Positions 37,001-43,388 are shown, counted from the stretch's first letter. The stretch: DNA of 64,000 nt from Orthonyx spaldingii (GCA_013397795.1 VZTJ01000523.1:3906598-3970597); one strand, 5' to 3'. A program made the numbers and translations. Notes: a model not told the origin generated them from the sequence alone.

Positions 37001-37014
37001 TTACAGTAACCTGA
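7439..37014 (+). CDS. MAP7D3: MAP7D3, MAP7 domain-containing microtubule-associated protein, exons 2 to last (gene-level entry)
   Basis: MAP7-family proteins bind the microtubule lattice through an N-terminal helix and recruit kinesin-1 through a C-terminal helical domain. Twenty exons are listed separately; their phases chain without a break to give about 838 residues and a TGA stop at 37012-37014. Exon 1, with the start codon, lies before the window, because the first exon seen begins inside a codon. Layout: basic coiled coil ending in RWSWGG, then KRLSSSAALLNASDR, RSQLSPLDSSVISRLL and ARSKSAAALS motifs, a Pro/Ser-rich linker, the MAP7 domain (EEAAKILTEKRRLAREQRER to RIEEIMKRTRKSD), and an acidic tail with WTFEEFIDVG. 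The motifs fix the family. The paralogue name rests mainly on the adjacent convergent FHL1, as in human Xq26. Introns under 1 kb not listed separately show only splice sites. Confidence 0.88.
8344..8424 (+). CDS. MAP7D3: MAP7D3 exon 3
   Basis: 81 nt, same phases as exon 2, acceptor TTTTGACAG, donor GTATTT. It encodes IDGSMLRTEERQRLARERRE and then EREKQH, the beginning of the strongly charged N-terminal coiled coil that contacts microtubules in this family. Confidence 0.92.
8425..9860 (+). other. MAP7D3 intron 3
   Basis: A 1.4-kb intron with canonical GT and AG ends. I see no exon, repeat or RNA gene in it; the open frames on both strands are short and unrelated to known domains. Confidence 0.7.
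9861..10024 (+). CDS. MAP7D3: MAP7D3 exon 4 (microtubule-binding coiled coil)
   Basis: 164 nt ending at a codon boundary, donor GTAACA. It encodes KERKAKLQYEKQLEERQRKL, then a continuous Lys/Glu helix including RRAAVEEKRKQKIEEEK. This closely follows the equivalent helix in mammalian MAP7 proteins and is the core of the microtubule-binding region. The antisense open frame across it is a by-product of A-rich Lys/Glu codons. Confidence 0.95.
10025..12726 (+). other. MAP7D3 intron 4
   Basis: A 2.7-kb intron. Nothing beyond splice sites is supported; the frames at 11533-11742 and 12049-12327 match no known domain and lack splice support. Confidence 0.7.
12727..12841 (+). CDS. MAP7D3: MAP7D3 exon 5 (RWSWGG hallmark)
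   Basis: 115 nt, phase 0 in and phase 1 out. Acceptor TTGGCAG, strong donor GTAAGC. It encodes ERYEAVLHRTLERSQRLETR and QKRWSWGGSVTPDSEGKT. The RTLERSQ...RWSWGG block is the diagnostic end of the N-terminal domain in all MAP7 paralogues. The surrounding 174-codon frame from 12562 simply reads through intron on both sides of this exon. Confidence 0.95.
13764..13796 (+). CDS. MAP7D3: MAP7D3 microexon 6 (tandem donors)
   Basis: A very short exon behind an excellent pyrimidine tract and CAG (CTTCTTCTTCTGCAG). It can end at 13784 (21 nt, EQQSTDE, donor GTGGAA) or at 13796 (33 nt, EQQSTDEGGTG, donor GTATTG). Both keep the phase-1 exit needed by the next exon, and skipping it is also frame-neutral because exon 5 leaves in the same phase. 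It is probably a variable residue insert in the linker; it has no strong homology support on its own. Confidence 0.55.
15281..15336 (+). repeat. 28-bp tandem duplication
   Basis: GGTGGATAATGTGGAGCCAT and the following eight bases occur twice with a 28-bp offset in intron 6, nearly identical. Confidence 0.9.
18002..18054 (+). repeat. Imperfect tandem duplication (32-bp offset)
   Basis: GGGGCACAGGGTTTAAAAAT at 18002 recurs at 18034 with one change, 250 bp before exon 7. Confidence 0.85.
18298..18399 (+). CDS. MAP7D3: MAP7D3 exon 7 (KRLSSS motif)
   Basis: 102 nt, phase 1 to phase 1, strong donor GTAAGT. It encodes SKRSPSTANLKQAEAAVSKR and LSSSAALLNASDR. The STANL...VSKRLSSSAALLN block corresponds to the conserved STMNLSK...SKRLSSSSATLLN region of MAP7. 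The exon is GC- and CpG-richer than flanking intron. Confidence 0.94.
18400..20091 (+). other. MAP7D3 intron 7 with poly-T tract
   Basis: A 1.7-kb intron. Its only notable element is an uninterrupted run of about 29 T at 18987-19015. No exon is supported. Confidence 0.7.
18987..19015 (+). repeat. poly-T homopolymer (about 29 nt)
   Basis: A continuous T run in MAP7D3 intron 7. It could be a simple slippage tract or the reverse-strand poly-A of an old retroposed element. No target-site duplication or element body is obvious, so the first is more likely. Confidence 0.9.
20092..20190 (+). CDS. MAP7D3: MAP7D3 exon 8
   Basis: 99 nt, phase 1 to phase 1, acceptor TTTCACTTTCAG, donor GTGCTA. It encodes TTKRSASLNRLNNKVPPHSQ and QSAPKGSQVEQK, a basic Ser-rich linker. 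A second in-frame GT lies after CAG at 20177. It resembles exon 9 in length, phase and opening sequence. Confidence 0.85.
20553..20651 (+). CDS. MAP7D3: MAP7D3 exon 9
   Basis: 99 nt, phase 1 to phase 1, acceptor GGTCTCTAG, donor GTGGTT. It encodes GTEKKRSTSLSRMSSKPKSS and PELEKVKKEEKP. The KKRSTSLSRMSSK start parallels TKRSASLNRLNNK of exon 8, suggesting descent from one duplicated exon. Either exon can be skipped without a frameshift. Confidence 0.87.
20652..21739 (+). other. MAP7D3 intron 9
   Basis: A 1.1-kb intron with canonical ends. The frame that opens upstream of exon 10 at 21559 is intronic read-through. Nothing else is seen. Confidence 0.7.
21740..21865 (+). CDS. MAP7D3: MAP7D3 exon 10 (LSPLDSSVISRLL motif)
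   Basis: 126 nt, phase 1 to phase 1, acceptor TGTCGTTCAG, donor GTAACA. It encodes RRSQLSPLDSSVISRLLAPT and QASLARSKSAAALSADGQDPS. This aligns with the conserved LQLSPWESSVVNRLLTPTHSF...ARSKSTAALS block of MAP7, one of the best-preserved linker segments of the family. Confidence 0.94.
21866..23722 (+). other. MAP7D3 intron 10
   Basis: A 1.9-kb intron with a pyrimidine-rich 3' portion (CTCTTTTTCTCCCTCTTCC near 23640) before the exon 11 acceptor. No other feature is supported. Confidence 0.7.
23723..23868 (+). CDS. MAP7D3: MAP7D3 exon 11 (HLCPRSAS motif)
   Basis: 146 nt, phase 1 in and phase 0 out, donor GTTTGT. It encodes ESHLCPRSASASSINSPVPA, then PKVPVRSRSIDRLKSS and a Ser-rich end. The acceptor is taken as AACTTTTATAG at 23722 because CPRSASAS is a conserved family motif. 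Two in-frame alternatives further in, at 23747 and 23753, would delete 8 or 10 residues of it. Confidence 0.87.
24257..24387 (+). CDS. MAP7D3: MAP7D3 exon 12 (RPPSP repeats)
   Basis: 131 nt, phase 0 in and phase 2 out. Acceptor TATCTTCTAG, donor GTACAT. It encodes KSETEKPSPGSGLRRPPSPS and then VSARRRSPSPANLVKRPPSPSAVR, a basic linker of proline-directed Ser sites. The donor chosen is the one compatible with exon 13; a copied donor lies 34 nt downstream at 24422. Confidence 0.9.
24374..24443 (+). repeat. 34-bp tandem duplication spanning the exon 12 donor
   Basis: Two adjacent similar copies: one starts at 24374 (CCTTCCGCAGTCAGGTACAT) and the other at 24408 (CCTTCTGCAGTCAGGTATGT), continuing into TTAAACC and TTAAACACC. 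The duplication covers the exon end and the first intron bases, so it carries a second GT donor. Confidence 0.85.
24995..25239 (+). CDS. MAP7D3: MAP7D3 exon 13
   Basis: 245 nt, phase 2 in and phase 1 out. Acceptor TATTTCAACAG, donor GTGGGT. It starts QKTRPPSPGVSKQRPPSPTP and continues through VSKPAPIQRPSLTPGVINITKK to a Lys/Glu/Ala-rich, predicted disordered end (SPAVERDAGAASTKTKE). It forms the last part of the Pro-rich linker before the MAP7 domain. Confidence 0.9.
25240..29594 (+). other. MAP7D3 intron 13
   Basis: A 4.4-kb intron, one of the two largest complete introns of the gene in the window. I looked for an extra linker exon and found none with both splice sites and sensible protein. 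The phases of exons 13 and 14 join directly, so none is needed. Confidence 0.65.
29595..29730 (+). CDS. MAP7D3: MAP7D3 exon 14 (start of MAP7 domain)
   Basis: 136 nt, phase 1 in and phase 2 out. Acceptor CTTGGCAG, donor GTAACA. It encodes GSKTVAGTTTAEEAAKILTE and KRRLAREQREREDQERIQRQEEE. AGTT...EEAAKILTEKRRLAREQRE is the canonical opening of the C-terminal MAP7 domain, which in this family binds the kinesin-1 stalk. Confidence 0.95.
29731..30828 (+). other. MAP7D3 intron 14
   Basis: A 1.1-kb intron. No exon, repeat or RNA gene is supported; the 66-codon frame at 30275-30475 has no domain. Confidence 0.7.
30829..31009 (+). CDS. MAP7D3: MAP7D3 exon 15 (MAP7 domain helix)
   Basis: 181 nt, phase 2 in and phase 0 out. 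Acceptor GCAACTCTAG, donor GTCTGT. It encodes IREEETARRATEEKARREEE, LRKQEEEQRLTYEEQQRQAE and EERIRREQEEQEKLAELQQQ: an almost pure Arg/Glu/Gln/Lys single helix, as expected for the middle of the MAP7 domain. Confidence 0.94.
31010..32136 (+). other. MAP7D3 intron 15
   Basis: A 1.1-kb AT-rich intron with a T-rich acceptor tract. Nothing else is supported. Confidence 0.7.
32137..32241 (+). CDS. MAP7D3: MAP7D3 exon 16 (MAP7 domain)
   Basis: 105 nt, phase 0 on both sides. Acceptor TTTTATTTTCAG, donor GTAGCC. It encodes REEAEAKAQEEAERQRLQRE and RIMQQNMQERLERKK. The EEAERQRL...QERLERKK sequence matches the distal MAP7 domain. Confidence 0.95.
32475..32528 (+). CDS. MAP7D3: MAP7D3 exon 17 (end of MAP7 domain)
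   Basis: 54 nt, phase 0 on both sides. Acceptor TTTTAACAG, donor GTACTT. It encodes RIEEIMKRTRKSDQNESK, the highly conserved terminus of the MAP7 domain (RLEEIMKRTR in relatives). Confidence 0.95.
33302..33395 (+). CDS. MAP7D3: MAP7D3 exon 18 (acidic)
   Basis: 94 nt, phase 0 in and phase 1 out, strong donor GTAAGG. It encodes LQNEGKSASEVMEGEDIEEE and EELGLEKTDQP. A second AG six bases in would start the exon at 33308 and drop the first two residues. Acidic, unlike the preceding basic helix. Confidence 0.85.
33805..34003 (+). CDS. MAP7D3: MAP7D3 exon 19
   Basis: 199 nt, phase 1 in and phase 2 out. Excellent acceptor (CCCCCCTCCACCATTCAG) and donor GTGAGT. It encodes KLNGVDLLQEVKGEAEDCLE and a Ser/Glu-rich acidic stretch ending SVTELKDS. 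No domain; this region diverges among paralogues. Confidence 0.87.
34004..35106 (+). other. MAP7D3 intron 19
   Basis: A 1.1-kb intron ending in a 13-T acceptor tract. No further feature. Confidence 0.7.
35107..35402 (+). CDS. MAP7D3: MAP7D3 exon 20 (C-terminal tail)
   Basis: 296 nt, phase 2 in and phase 1 out. Acceptor CTCTTTTTTTTTTCTAG, donor GTAATC. It encodes HPAKEMVIDDSGKLGVREAD, then GSWTFEEFIDVGVHSKSTRL and SSPKLVFEEDGAVNSL. The FEEFIDVG and SSPKLVFEEDG segments correspond to the FEEIINLP and LAFDDEG motifs of the MAP7 C-terminus. Confidence 0.92.
35403..36997 (+). other. MAP7D3 last intron
   Basis: A 1.6-kb intron ending in TTGTTTCCCCTTTACAG. No exon or repeat is supported. Confidence 0.65.
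36998..37014 (+). CDS. MAP7D3: MAP7D3 terminal coding exon segment
   Basis: After a very strong pyrimidine tract and CAG at 36997, the phase-1 frame reads DFTVT and then TGA at 37012-37014. A second CAG at 37006 would give only VT before the same stop. A very short last coding segment ending just after a hydrophobic/Thr pair is in keeping with MAP7-family C-termini, but so few residues cannot be confirmed by homology. Confidence 0.65.
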
Positions 37015-37121
37015 TTGAGTCTTTTTTTTTTTTTTCATATCAGTATCGTGTAGAACAACATGCCACTGGAGGCTCCCCACTTAGCTGCAGACTTTGCATA
37101 TTTCTAAAACGACCTTGATGA

Positions 37122-37127
37122 AATAAA
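37122..37127 (+). terminator. MAP7D3 proximal polyA signal AATAAA
   Basis: Canonical hexamer 108 nt after the stop codon, with TGTATGTT about 15 nt downstream as a possible GU-rich element. Confidence 0.5.
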
Positions 37128-38108
37128 AGACTCATTCAGTGTATGTTAAAGCTGAACTCCCTTTTTAATGTCTAGAAAAATGTTGTTGCTTGTTGGTTCA
37201 TGTGCTATTTCAAAATGCAAAATTGAATATCTTCAATTTTGAATGGAGAAGAAAAATTCCTTATTATCTGATGTGAAAATTTTGGCAGTTTCAAAATGCA
37301 GTGTTGTACCATCACTAATATGTTTTAATCTATTGGCAAATATCAAAACATTTTACAGCATGTGCTCTAATATGTTACAAAAATGTTGAGTCCCTAGATT
37401 TGTCTGTCAGTGCAGTTTAAGGTGTCATGCTTTTAAAAAATGTTTTCCTTTTGAATTATTTATCTACACTTATGGAAGTATTATTTTATTGTGTACATAA
37501 CAGTATTAGACCATTGAAGTCATGTTTTGTTCATGTTAATTATTCTAAGTGTTCCAGTTCCAGCTTTATAACGGTGGCTGCAAGCTGCATATATATTTCC
37601 CTTCCCCTAAAGCCTGCATTAAATAATCTATTTAACCTGAACTTGCCTGCTTTTTTCAGCATGAAGAGATTAACGAAGCATCTTCTGAAAATTGCTACTA
37701 AAAGTAATAATGCAGCCTTGTTCTGATGTCTCCTGTAACAGACTGGATAGGTGATCACTTTAAAGAGTAGCTGTCTGAAATCCTGCTACAACCCATTGGC
37801 TGCTCCCTCAATTCCAGTGATGCATCCAAGCAGCAGCTGTGTTTGCCGTGGGTTTGCTGGAACTGTTCTCTCCTCGACACCTCAGTTGCAACAGGAGCCC
37901 TCAGCCTCCTCCCTCTTGCTGTTCAGAAATACTGTAGAACTGTTTTAGACTTTAGAGCAGTGCCTTAGGTAAGAGGAAAACTGTATTTTTGTATGATAGC
38001 TGTTTTGTTCTGGCAGAGACAATCACTCTAACAAAGATGCCGATATTTTTTTCTGTGCTGAGATTTGTTGGATGGTCTGATCCAGCCCTGTGTAAATACG
38101 TGCACACA

Positions 38109-38114
38109 AATAAA
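38109..38114 (+). terminator. MAP7D3 distal polyA signal AATAAA
   Basis: Canonical hexamer followed within 20 to 40 nt by TTTATTTCTGTAATGTT, a U/GU-rich downstream element. It lies 19 nt from an opposite-strand AATAAA. Confidence 0.55.
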
Positions 38115-38133
38115 CTTTGCAGTTGAACAATGC

Positions 38134-38139
38134 TTTATT
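38134..38139 (-). terminator. FHL1 distal polyA signal AATAAA (minus strand)
   Basis: Canonical hexamer on the minus strand, about 1.57 kb after the FHL1 stop. If used, FHL1 and the long MAP7D3 transcript would meet or overlap at their 3' ends. Confidence 0.4.
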
Positions 38140-38400
38140 TCTGTAATGTTAAATGTGACCTTACTAGGGCTCTCCACCCCTTGCCATGCTGACCTGCCTT
38201 GGGATGCACTCTGCTGATGCTCTAACTGCTCCAGCTGCAGATTCCCAAACTATCAGCCTCTGGAAGTTGCATCTGTGTGGTTGGGAGGGGATTTGCACTA
38301 ACACTTTCAGCTCTTGCTATGTTTGTCCGTGCTGATGGCCTGTTCTGAACTGAGGAATTCTTTAACCTGCTTTTCCCTGCCAGCCTTTGCCTTTCCTCTG

Positions 38401-38415
38401 CAGCAGCAGCAGCAG
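38401..38415 (+). repeat. (CAG)5 microsatellite
   Basis: Five perfect CAG units in noncoding DNA between the two genes, or in the FHL1 distal 3' UTR as CTG. Confidence 0.85.
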
Positions 38416-38879
38416 CTCTGTGTTGTGAGCGAGAGTCCAGCAGTGGAGCAGCGACCAGCAAGATGCTGCCTTTTCATTTTCTTGCAAGGGTTCTTTGTCA
38501 GTAGTTGAAAGAGAATGGCTGAAGCAGATCCAGCTGATAAAGTATTTCACTACTGTTAAAAAAACCCTCCTTAAAGCAGCATTCAGGTTGCTGAAGGGTG
38601 GTAGATCTGTGCATGAACAATGGCAGTACATATGCTCTCCAAAGGGCTTTTTCACACAGGCTGTTTCTGGCAGATGGTCCAGTGTCAGTTATATATTTTT
38701 AAAAATAATTAGTTTATGGAAATTGTTGCTTTAGTCCTCAGATATTTAAGGGTGCAATGACAGCACAGCTGACTTACTTTGCCAGTATCAATGAAGTAGA
38801 CTTGGTTTCAGTAGCTCAGCCGTAAGACTCATCAATCATGTAAGATGGCAAAATGAAAAAAAAATTAATTTCCAGACTA

Positions 38880-39703
38880 TAGATTCCAAGCAGGCACTAG
38901 TCTTACTTTTATTCAGTCACTAAATATACACTGACATGATAGGAGAGCTAGCGTCTGAGCTATTTTTAAGGCACTTGTAAATGCATGTGCATGTTGTGGG
39001 TGAAAGATTTACTACTTGTTAATGGATTAATAATTGTACATAGACAGCCTTGTTTAAACAATGATATAAAAAAAGCTGATGAGGAAAACTTTTCAGGCAA
39101 ACCATGCGGAAATCAAGACTAAAACAAGTTTATGGAAACTTAACTAAGCTAAATGTCACTGCCCAAATATTGTTATCTGTAAGATGAAGCCATTCCGTAC
39201 ATGTGCTGCAATGTGTGGTGGTAGAGTAAGCGAAGGTATTTATTACTTATTAATGATGTGGTGTATGTTGTGTATCTGTACTTGTAAAAGCATAGTAATG
39301 GATCCCTCTGATCCCAAGTGCAACCTTTGCATCTCTGTGTCCGAGCTGCATGCCTTGTCAAACCCACTTCAGTCAAGTGCCAAGCTTAATCATATACCAG
39401 ATAAGTTTACAACTAGATTTGTTTTAGTTTAAGCCACACACAGATGATGCAGTGTGTGGATCTCTAAATCTAACAGCATTTCAAGCCTTTATACTAGGAG
39501 TTACTTGGAAATAAGGTTAGATTTTTGCAAGGCTACATGCTTTTGTACTGCAGGAGCTTCAAAAGTCAAACCCAGTATATTGAGGCTAATTTAGTTCTTA
39601 CACTAAAATGGAAGAAGTTAAAATTCTCAGCATGCAAAAACCTGCTCCTTTACCAGTACTGTTTGGGAAAGCAGGGCTTTAAAATCCATCTTACATCTGC
39701 TCA
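38880..39703 (-). other. FHL1: FHL1 3' UTR (to the best-supported polyA site)
   Basis: Noncoding sequence after the FHL1 TAA, AT-rich, without a reading frame of interest on the minus strand. Short plus-strand frames here (for example at 39184 and 39525) are antisense to the UTR and have no domain. Confidence 0.55.
38908..38913 (-). terminator. FHL1 polyA signal AATAAA (minus strand)
   Basis: Canonical hexamer about 790 nt after the FHL1 stop. The minus strand then carries AATTTTTTTTCATTTT about 40 nt further on, a U-rich downstream element, making this the best supported FHL1 3' end. Another hexamer at 39239-39244 is a weaker proximal option. Confidence 0.5.
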
Positions 39704-39858
39704 TTACAGTCGTTTGGGACACTCAGCACAATAAATTTTTCCATTATGGCAAACAAAGCGCTTGTTGGCCAGACCACGGGCACACTTTGTGCATTTGAAA
39801 CAATAATCGTGCCAGGATTCATCTTCGTAGTTAACCACACTGGTTCCTCTTCCAAATC
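39704..39858 (-). CDS. FHL1: FHL1 last coding exon (LIM4)
   Basis: 155 nt: FGRGTSVVNYEDESWHDYCF, then KCTKCARGLANKRFVCHNGK and IYCAECPKRL, stop TAA. It holds most of LIM4. The acceptor is a TAGCAG tandem; the downstream CAG gives PIT-GFG as in mammals, the upstream TAG would add one Ala. Confidence 0.96.
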
Positions 39859-42800
39859 CTGCTAGGAGAGAACACAATTATAGGACGGCGATAGTAGCTT
39901 AGCCTTGGCTGGGTTCTCCCACCGCACAGCACAGCCTCTCCTGCTGCCCCAGTGCTTCCCTAGGCTTGCAGGCCACAGGGTGTGCCTGAAATACCAGTCC
40001 AAGTGGCAAAGAGGCATGGTTTTGTTGTATTTTCTGATGTTCCTTAGAGAAACAAGTATCTTAGCGTAGGGCTTGCATGGCTTGTCCCTGCAATAAGCTT
40101 TTTCCCTTGGCTCCTTTCTCCAGCAGTCAAGGAGAGATGTGGAGCAAGAACAGGTTGGGCTAAACACTTCTGGGCTCAGATGCACGCTCGAAATTGCAGG
40201 ATGGAATGTGAGCCTCATGGGACTGGCAGGACAGTGCCCACATTTCAGGGCTGAGCTCTGTAATCCAGTAAGGTTTAAGTGTAAAACACATCAGAAGGGG
40301 TACAAATGTCCCTTTGGGACAATAAAACTGCTCATTGTAGACTTAAGGGTCCCAAACTAAGATCTGGGTGGGAGCAGTTCTGGGTGGGGAGCTTTGAAGG
40401 AGGTAAATTTGAGACATGCAAAGTCTGAAGAGCTCAATTACTAGCTCATCCTCCAACCAGCACAAGCACGTGGCTCAGAGTCAGATCACATGTAAAATGC
40501 TGGGATTGGGCTTGGGTTACCAGACCTGCTTCTGATGTTACCCATCCCTGGGCTCCCTGTCTTTGGGGGATCACTGTCCTGACCTTCAGCACCCACTGCC
40601 CTCGAGCTGCATTTAACCCAACATACCTGTAATAGGATTCTTGCAGCCAGCACACTTCTTGGCAACACACTCCTTGTAGCATTCAACGCAGTAAAACTCA
40701 TCCTCCACAGCTGTGAAGCGCTTCCCACCCAGTTGCTTCTTGCAGTTGGAGCAAATGAAACACTCGGAATGCCAAGGCTGTTCCTGGTAAGTGAGACCTC
40801 CAGAAGTGATGGGCTGGGAGAGAAAGAGCAGGCGTGTGGTTTAGAATCAGCAGGGGACAAAAGGGGTGACACAGGCATGGGGTGTAGGGTAGAAAAGCTT
40901 TGTCATGGAGATCTCTCCAAAGTTTGCATCAAAATTTAATTGTGCAGTGCAGTTAAGTCCCTCTGACCTGAAATCCCACATACCTCGCACTTTCATAAAC
41001 GTTCTTTTACCTGCAGTAACTGAACTTCCACACTAATCAGTTGCAGAAGTTGTAAAACAGCTACTGCTTCACTTTTTGATTATTCAGTACCACTACAGAG
41101 CTTAAACTATCTCCAAGGCAAGTGCAAGACTGGTATCACTTGGATTCTGCAGTGTTGCCATCAACTAACCCAGCAACCCCTGCCCCAGGTCCTGTAATGT
41201 ACAGAAACCATCAGCTCTCCCATCATTCCACCAGCGGCTGGCACCAGCACCTCAGGAAAAAACCACCAGCATTGCTACAGTTTCAGCATGGTCTGCCTGC
41301 TGGTTCACCCTCCTCGCTCCCAAAAGGCACACGAGGGCTGGCTGTGGCAGCTGCCTCTGCAGAGGGGAAGGACTTACGTTCTTGCACTTAGCACAGGTCT
41401 TGGCAAACTTGTGCTCATGGCAGGAGACACAGTAGAATTCATCACCCTTGGGGAAGAAGCTCCCAGATCCAATCACTTGCTTGCACTGGCTGCAGGTGAA
41501 GCAGTCCTTGTGCCAGACCATCTTCTTGTACTCAACATTTTGGTCTCCTACAACAAACAGAAATAACTTGTCATGTGGGATTTCAGGCCTGTGGCAAACC
41601 CCTCCCCCTGTGCAGTGTAACCTCTGTGGGCAAGACCTGTCCATAGCTATGCCCAGGATTCCACTGGAATGCAGACAAGGGATGACATGGTAATTTCTGT
41701 ATCTGGTTATAGCCAGGGCCTGCTAGATTTTCTTAAAATAGTTAGACCAGCTGCCTGAGCCTTTGAGGACCTTGATCTACAGAGCAAAGCTTTTGTTAGA
41801 AATGGTTTAAGACTGACACTAGGGTTAATTATGCACATGAAAGTTAACTGCAAAGCAGCCTTTCAACACTTGAATAAAATGCACAGGTGAGAGCAAGTCA
41901 AAATTTACTATTCTGAGGTGCTCCAGCCTTCCACTGTGATGCCCAGACCCCTAACTGCAACCTCCACAGCCTGATAAACCACGCTGGTTATGCCCTAGAG
42001 CAGAACGTGGCCCTCAGACCCCTGTCACTGGCACAGTACCTGCAATGATGGGCTTGAAGCAGCCCTTACACCTGGGTGCATCCTCGGCAGCAGTGCAGTT
42101 GCTGCACCAAACCTTGTTGTTCTCCCTCAGCATGAAGGGCTCGTTGACCAGGGACGTGTAGCACTTGAAGCAGCGGAAGCAGTTGTCGTGCCAGTAGCGG
42201 TTCTTGAAGTGCAGCTCCTGGAATGAACAGAAAGGGAGGGAGGGAGGGAGGAAGGGAGGGAGTGAGAAACTTTTCTCTGCTCCTGAGCAGCCCTAAAGCC
42301 AAGCTCCTGTCTTTTCAGTCTGGGCAGTGAATGGTAATTTTTGTTGCTCCTAAGTATGTTTGATTCAGTGTGTAGAGGTACAGCTCCTCTGCAATCACTT
42401 AGGGAAGGACATTTAACCAAACTCACTGACACAATCACATTCACTTTGGACTTTCAGGGGGGCAGAAGATGTTTCAAACCAACAGCTTGGAGATTTAAAG
42501 TTCTGCAAATGTGGGCTTCTTGGGTTCTTACATTCCCTCTAGTTCAGGTGTACATTGTTATTGCCATAAACATTTATCTGTCCCTGAAGGTACATGCTAA
42601 TGATTTCAGTAATATCATATTTCTATACATCAGCAACAAACCAATTTCCAGTTTTCATGGAGATCAAAACAGTTTCAACCACGAGGCTTGCAGATATTTG
42701 CAGGTCCTGCAGTTTATGTTTCTTCATGTCCTGCCTAGTGTTATGGTATCTGAACATCAGAAATACTATTATAAATTAACATAAGGAAAAAAACCCAACA

Positions 42801-43362
42801 GAACCATCTTGCCATCCAACTGCTCTCAATATATAGATATTGAAAGAACTCTTGATTTCCATCATGAAGCGATAAGCATCTGACAAAAACATGACCTCAG
42901 TGCTTTGCCCAGAAGTTGAATTTTGCAGGTCCTGTGCAGGCTGGTTCCCTGCAGTTCTCTCTCCAGGGAAATCCAGAATTTGCAGCAGCTCATGTGGCTG
43001 AATCTCGACCCTGAAATGAGGTCGTGTGCCAAAGCAGCCCACCATGAGCATTCCCTGTGCACGCCCCAGCTCTTTGCCCAAGGAGCACGCGGCTGGCAGC
43101 CAGAGGACTCCCAAAGAACTTCCTCTTTCACAGTAGCTCAGAGCCAAACGGGAGGGTGATCAGCATCTGCCTCTCCTCACAGCCCACCGAGGTGCTCAGC
43201 ACTGACCTTGGAGTCGGCCCCGATGGGTTTCTTGCACTCGGTGCAGGTGTTGGCGCAGAACTTCTCGAAGCACTTGACGCAGCAGTGCCGCCCCTCCTTC
43301 TGCACGTACTTCTTGCCCTGCAGGGGGTCACGGCAGTAGTGGCAGTCGAAGCGCTCCGACAT
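39704..43362 (-). CDS. FHL1: FHL1, four and a half LIM domains protein 1 (canonical isoform, gene-level entry)
   Basis: FHL1 is a LIM-only scaffold of striated muscle and other cells that binds sarcomeric, signalling and transcription partners. Five coding exons total 846 nt: 281 residues plus TAA, against 280 in mammals. It begins MSERFDCHYCRDPLQGKKYV. The N-terminal half LIM finger covers residues 7 to about 36. Full LIM domains start at C40-x2-C43, C102-x2-C105, C163-x2-C166 and C222-x2-C225, each with the WH...C..C zinc core (YWHDNC, VWHKDC, PWHSEC, SWHDYC). No zinc ligand is missing. It is convergent with MAP7D3. A long isoform starting at 50199 is listed separately. Confidence 0.97.
40627..40813 (-). 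CDS. FHL1: FHL1 coding exon 4 (LIM3)
   Basis: 187 nt, phase 0 in and phase 1 out. Acceptor CTCTCCCAG, donor GTATGT. It encodes PITSGGLTYQEQPWHSECFI, CSNCKKQLGGKRFTAVEDEF and YCVECYKECVAKKCAGCKNP. It carries the LIM3 core and the first zinc pair of LIM4. Confidence 0.97.
41378..41547 (-). CDS. FHL1: FHL1 coding exon 3 (LIM2)
   Basis: 170 nt, phase 1 in and phase 0 out. Acceptor TTGTTGTAG, strong donor GTAAGT. It encodes DQNVEYKKMVWHKDCFTCSQ, CKQVIGSGSFFPKGDEFYCV and SCHEHKFAKTCAKCKN. GDQNVEYK...VWHKDCFTC distinguishes FHL1 from FHL2, FHL3 and FHL5. Confidence 0.97.
42040..42217 (-). CDS. FHL1: FHL1 coding exon 2 (LIM1)
   Basis: 178 nt, phase 0 in and phase 1 out. Acceptor TTCATTCCAG, donor GTACTG. 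It encodes ELHFKNRYWHDNCFRCFKCY, TSLVNEPFMLRENNKVWCSN and CTAAEDAPRCKGCFKPIIA. It completes LIM1 and starts LIM2. A GGGA/TCCC repeat forms part of the pyrimidine tract just upstream. Confidence 0.97.
42234..42263 (+). repeat. (GGGA)n microsatellite next to the FHL1 exon 2 acceptor
   Basis: About 30 nt of GGGA units with one interruption on the plus strand. On the transcribed FHL1 strand it reads (TCCC)n, 17 nt before the exon, so it acts as pyrimidine tract. The plus strand could form a G-quadruplex. Confidence 0.9.
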
Positions 43363-43388
43363 CGTGCCCACGGTGTAGCTGCCAGGCC
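43207..43388 (-). CDS. FHL1: FHL1 coding exon 1 (half LIM; start codon at 43362)
   Basis: 182 nt, of which the 156 nt from the ATG at 43362 are coding in the canonical isoform: MSERFDCHYCRDPLQGKKYV, then QKEGRHCCVKCFEKFCANTC and TECKKPIGADSK, donor GTCAGT. The 26 bases before the ATG are open in the same frame and read PGSYTVGT, which becomes coding when the 50178-50199 exon is spliced on. Acceptor CTCTTGCAG. Confidence 0.96.

Larger units (their letters stand above)
37015..38114 (+). other. MAP7D3: MAP7D3 3' UTR (maximal extent)
   Basis: AT-rich sequence after the TGA with no sensible reading frame. It contains a proximal AATAAA at 37122-37127, followed by GU-rich sequence, and a distal AATAAA at 38109-38114. 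The short form would leave only about 130 nt of UTR, the long form about 1.1 kb. Confidence 0.55.

Noticed and set aside
38401..38415. (CAG)5 as a coding polyglutamine or expansion locus
   Set aside because: Only five units, in noncoding sequence between the genes.
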